From the NCBI GenBank assembly GCA_016717205.1, contig JADKGC010000005.1:542634-606633 (forward strand): DNA of 64,000 bases, in the 5' to 3' direction. A program made the position numbers and the translations under genes. The notes beneath the pieces are model-generated. The model saw nothing but the letters and a program-made list of their open reading frames with translations, did no database searches and had not been told where the DNA came from. This stretch comes from Candidatus Flexifilum breve (GTDB taxonomy: Bacteria > Chloroflexota > Anaerolineae > Aggregatilineales > Phototrophicaceae). Of this stretch, positions 61,394 to 64,000 are shown piece after piece (within the stretch, counting starts at the first letter, position 1; every line of letters starts with the position of its first letter).

Positions 61394-61546
61394 GGTCCAA
61401 TTTCTCCTTCACTCTCCCAACTTGATCTCAGCTTACCACCCGCGTGTGACAACCCTATGTCAGCAGCGTCAGGCAGTCGCCCGTTGCAATCCGGCAGGGC
61501 ATGGGGAATCATAAAGCGCAGACCGCCCGACTTGAGGATCACGCGC

Positions 61547-62524
61547 TTGAACCGCTTAACCCGCCTGCTGTCACTCCTACTCGTCCTGCTCACCTTCATC
61601 GTCCTGCCGCTGCGCGCGCAGGATCAGCCGCCGCCCACCGATGAATCCGGGTTGGATGCTGTCGCCGGAACGCCGATCCCGCTGCCCACCCGCGGCGCGC
61701 GTCCGGCCTCCTTCCTGATTGCGGAAAACGACCGCGCCCAACTGCATTTCTTCTTTCAGGTGCTGCCGCAGGGGACGACCGCGTTAATGCGCGTGGTCGG
61801 CAATGACATCGCCAATGCGCGGGCGCTGTTCCTTGGCGACCTGATCGACTTCTTCCCGATTGACGACGACTTTTACGGCCTGATTGCGACGGGTATGGAG
61901 CAGGCGACCGGACGCGAGAACGCGCTCGCGGTCTACGTCACGTTCACCGACGGCACGCGGGCGACGCTCGAAGCGAATGTGGAGATCGTGCAGGGCAGCT
62001 TCATCCGCCAGCAGGTGACGCTCGCGCCGGACAAAGGCTATCTGCTCGACACGGAGACGGAACAAAACGAACTGGCGCGGCTGGAAAGCATCATCAGCGG
62101 CTATGAGCAGGAACGCCGCTGGGATGAGACGGGCTTCCAACTGCCAATCCCCGCCGCGCTCACCTCGCCATTCGGCGCGTTCCGCACGTTCAATGGCACG
62201 CTGAACACGCGCCACACCGGGTGGGATATTCGCACGACACTGGGGCAGCCCGTGCTGGCGGCGGCGGCGGGGCGCGTCGTCTTCGCCGGAACGCTGCCGA
62301 TTCGCGGCAACTATGTGCTGATCGATCACGGGTACGGGGTGTTCACGGGCTACGCGCACTTTTCGACGACGCATGTGACGCGCGGGTTGGACGTCGAAAA
62401 AGGTCAGGTGATCGGCACGACGGGCGACACCGGACGCACGAGCGGCCCGCACTTTCATTGGGAACTGGCCGTGAATGGTGATTGGGTGGACAGCGTACAA
62501 TTCATCGAAATGTGGATGCCGTAG
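61547..62524 (+). CDS. Secreted M23 (LytM) metallopeptidase
   Basis: About 325 residues. TTG 61547 follows TTGAGGATC at good spacing and gives a clean signal peptide (NRLTRLLSLLLVLLTFIVLP, cleavage near RAQ). A beta-rich domain (25-190) precedes the M23 domain (about 195-320): HTGWDIRTTLG, YVLIDHGYGVFTGYAHFS, GPHFHWELAVNG. It should cut peptidoglycan cross-links. An ATG at 61457 would add 30 residues before the signal peptide. It stops 12 bases before the M1 peptidase gene, so they form a secreted-protein pair. Confidence 0.82.
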   Translation: MNRLTRLLSLLLVLLTFIVLPLRAQDQPPPTDESGLDAVAGTPIPLPTRGARPASFLIAENDRAQLHFFFQVLPQGTTALMRVVGNDIANARALFLGDLIDFFPIDDDFYGLIATGMEQATGRENALAVYVTFTDGTRATLEANVEIVQGSFIRQQVTLAPDKGYLLDTETEQNELARLESIISGYEQERRWDETGFQLPIPAALTSPFGAFRTFNGTLNTRHTGWDIRTTLGQPVLAAAAGRVVFAGTLPIRGNYVLIDHGYGVFTGYAHFSTTHVTRGLDVEKGQVIGTTGDTGRTSGPHFHWELAVNGDWVDSVQFIEMWMP

Positions 62525-62536
62525 AGAGGTCACACG

Positions 62537-63937
62537 ATGTCCCTGCGTTCAGCGTTTTTCTTCATCACTGCTCTCTTACTCATGGTGACGCCCGCAGTCG
62601 CGCAGGACGCGCAGCCCGGCGCACCCGGCATCGGCGACTCACGTTACCCGGAATTCGGCAACGGCGGGTACGATGTGCAGTTGTACGATCTCAATCTGAC
62701 GGTTGACCCGGAGGCGGGCACACTTGACGGGGTGGTCACCATCGATGCGATTGCCACCGCCGATCTCAGCAGCTTCAATCTCGATCTGGTCGGCTTCGAC
62801 GTGCTCGAGGCGACGGTGGAGCACGCGCCCGCTGAGGTCAGCCGCGCCGGACAAGAACTCACCATCACGCCGGAAACCGTGTTGGTCACCGGGAGCAAGT
62901 TCACGGCGACAATCCACTATGCGGGCGTGCCGGAGGAGATGCAGTCGCAGGGCTTTGCGGGGTTAACGGGTTGGATCAATTACGGCGACGGCATCTTCGT
63001 CATGAGCGAACCAGATGGCGCCGCCAGCTTCTATCCGGTCAACGATCATCCGCTGGATAAAGCCTTGTACACGCTGGCGATCACCGTGCCCGAGCCGTAC
63101 ACGGTCGCGACCAATGGCGTTGTCAGCGAAATCATCGACAACGGCGACACGACCACGACGATCAGCGCTGTGAACGCGCCGATGGCGAGCTACCTGACGA
63201 CAATCAATATTGCGCGCTTCGAGCTGGTCGAAGTTGTGAGCGGGAACGGCGTGCCGATCCGCAACTATTTCGACGCGGGCATCCCCGCCGACGCGCGCCG
63301 CGTGATCGCCCGACAGGGTGAAATGCTCGACTTCTATGAAAGCCTGTTCGGGGCGTACCCGTTCGACGTGTACGGCGCGGTCGTCGTGAACACTACCACA
63401 GAGAGCGCAATTGAAAGTCAAACGCTCTCGCTGTTCGGCAGCGACATCTTCACCGACACCGATCCGCTGGAAATGGAGCTGTTCGTCGCGCACGAACTGT
63501 CGCACCAGTGGTTTGGCAACAGCGTGACCATCGCCGATTGGCGCGATATCTGGCTGCACGAGGGCTGGGCGACCTACTGCGAAGGCTTGTGGATCGAACA
63601 CGCGCACGGCGCAGACGCCTTCAATGACTGGGTTGCGACGATTTACGAGTATGCCGCGGAAGACAGCGAAACATATCCCCCGCCCGGCGACCCGCCCGCC
63701 GAGGATGTGCTCAACTACAGCGTGTACGAACGCGGCGGCATGACGCTCCACGCGCTGCGCCTGGAAGTGGGCGATGCCGATTTCTTCGCCATTGCCCGCA
63801 CATGGTTGGAACGCTACCAGTACGGCAACGCCACGACCGAGGATTTCATCGCCGTGGTCAACGAGGTCACCGGGGACGACTACACGGACTTCTTCACCGC
63901 GTGGCTGTACCGCAAGGCACTGCCCGAGCTGCCGTAA
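62537..63937 (+). CDS. Secreted M1-family metallopeptidase
   Basis: 466 residues. Signal peptide MSLRSAFFFITALLLMVTPA with cleavage near AQD. An N-terminal beta domain (about 35-235) is followed by the catalytic domain with HELSHQWFG (HExxH, about 315) and the downstream glutamate in HEGWATYCEG. The large C-terminal helical domain of aminopeptidase N is missing, so this is a short M1 form. The usual GAMEN strand appears as ESQTLSLFG. It would trim peptides outside the cell. Confidence 0.87.
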   Translation: MSLRSAFFFITALLLMVTPAVAQDAQPGAPGIGDSRYPEFGNGGYDVQLYDLNLTVDPEAGTLDGVVTIDAIATADLSSFNLDLVGFDVLEATVEHAPAEVSRAGQELTITPETVLVTGSKFTATIHYAGVPEEMQSQGFAGLTGWINYGDGIFVMSEPDGAASFYPVNDHPLDKALYTLAITVPEPYTVATNGVVSEIIDNGDTTTTISAVNAPMASYLTTINIARFELVEVVSGNGVPIRNYFDAGIPADARRVIARQGEMLDFYESLFGAYPFDVYGAVVVNTTTESAIESQTLSLFGSDIFTDTDPLEMELFVAHELSHQWFGNSVTIADWRDIWLHEGWATYCEGLWIEHAHGADAFNDWVATIYEYAAEDSETYPPPGDPPAEDVLNYSVYERGGMTLHALRLEVGDADFFAIARTWLERYQYGNATTEDFIAVVNEVTGDDYTDFFTAWLYRKALPELP

Positions 63938-64000
63938 TGTGCCTGAGCGCTTCACGAGCAGGGCGCGCCGAGGCATGTTAGAGACTAACGTGAGTTACGG
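63938..64000. other. Right edge, nothing seen
   Basis: 63 bases after the M1 gene with no gene or repeat that I can support. Confidence 0.4.

Overview
The window looks like a chromosomal segment of a GC-rich member of the Chloroflexota, probably of the Anaerolineae type. This is inferred from protein style only: a PknG-like kinase with zinc ribbons, a PknK-like kinase-ATPase-TPR protein, several large-membrane-protein sugar transferases, many secreted LytM/M1 proteins and a very high density of short palindromic intergenic repeats. There is no 16S gene to settle it. Core genes (rpsB, tsf, pyrH, clpP, trxB, lspA, one tRNA-Val) are mixed with signalling, envelope and many small metabolic genes. 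No prophage, CRISPR array or replication origin was seen.

Layout. 1-80: start of a secreted protein running off the left edge. 328-6474: a plus-strand phospho-signalling cluster (FHA, PknG-like kinase, von Willebrand A protein, triple zinc ribbon, PP2C phosphatase). 6799-9426: NAD(P)-binding protein and divergent HxlR regulator, then an orphan solute-binding protein. 9518-14354: minus-strand genes (DtxR regulator with a phosphoesterase, histidine kinase, YitT membrane protein, deoxyribosyltransferase/TIR-like protein). 14412-18177: thiolase, GNAT, and an FAD oxidoreductase overlapping an ECF41-type sigma factor. 18325-21112: LytM protein, then a graveyard of broken genes (P1 peptidase, transposase, serine recombinase) beside tRNA-Val. 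21204-33436: a winged-helix regulator with paired operators, small enzymes, a GT39-like membrane protein, the frameshifted PknK-like protein, and an aldolase/sugar-kinase pair. 33561-43165: small and hypothetical proteins, lspA, hydrolase, ArsR regulator, OsmC, ThpR, a HEAT/Yip1-like membrane protein and a phosphoesterase. 43302-50320: minus-strand genes including a doubly frameshifted glycosyltransferase, a PD-(D/E)XK-like membrane protein, zf-HC2/trxB, MFS, clpP and an ECF sigma factor. 50451-54095: response-regulator-like protein, immunity-like protein, a 1.2-kb IS with a broken transposase, and an FTR1 iron permease. 54487-59260: pyrH, tsf, rpsB, then an SGNH protein and a GT2. 59478-63937: small enzymes, a second LytM protein and an M1 peptidase.

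The most striking general feature is a set of repeat families that fill most intergenic gaps. R1 is a short hairpin with GTAGGG/CCCTAC outer ends and several alternative, covarying inner arms. R2 is a longer unit bounded by CCTCACCCC and GGGGTGAGG with CCCCTCTCC/GGAGAGGGG inside, often with an EcoRI-containing variant (R2b). A MITE-like shell has GAGGGTGT..AAAAA ends. Units are nested in one another. Two copies lie inside open reading frames without breaking them (16505-16532 and about 25681-25860), and an IS sits in an R2 palindrome.

Three probable single-base frameshifts lie in or next to short homopolymers (28806-28808, near 44700, near 43340), so indel errors in a long-read assembly should be excluded before calling these genes broken. 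All family calls come from reading the sequence; no database search was possible.
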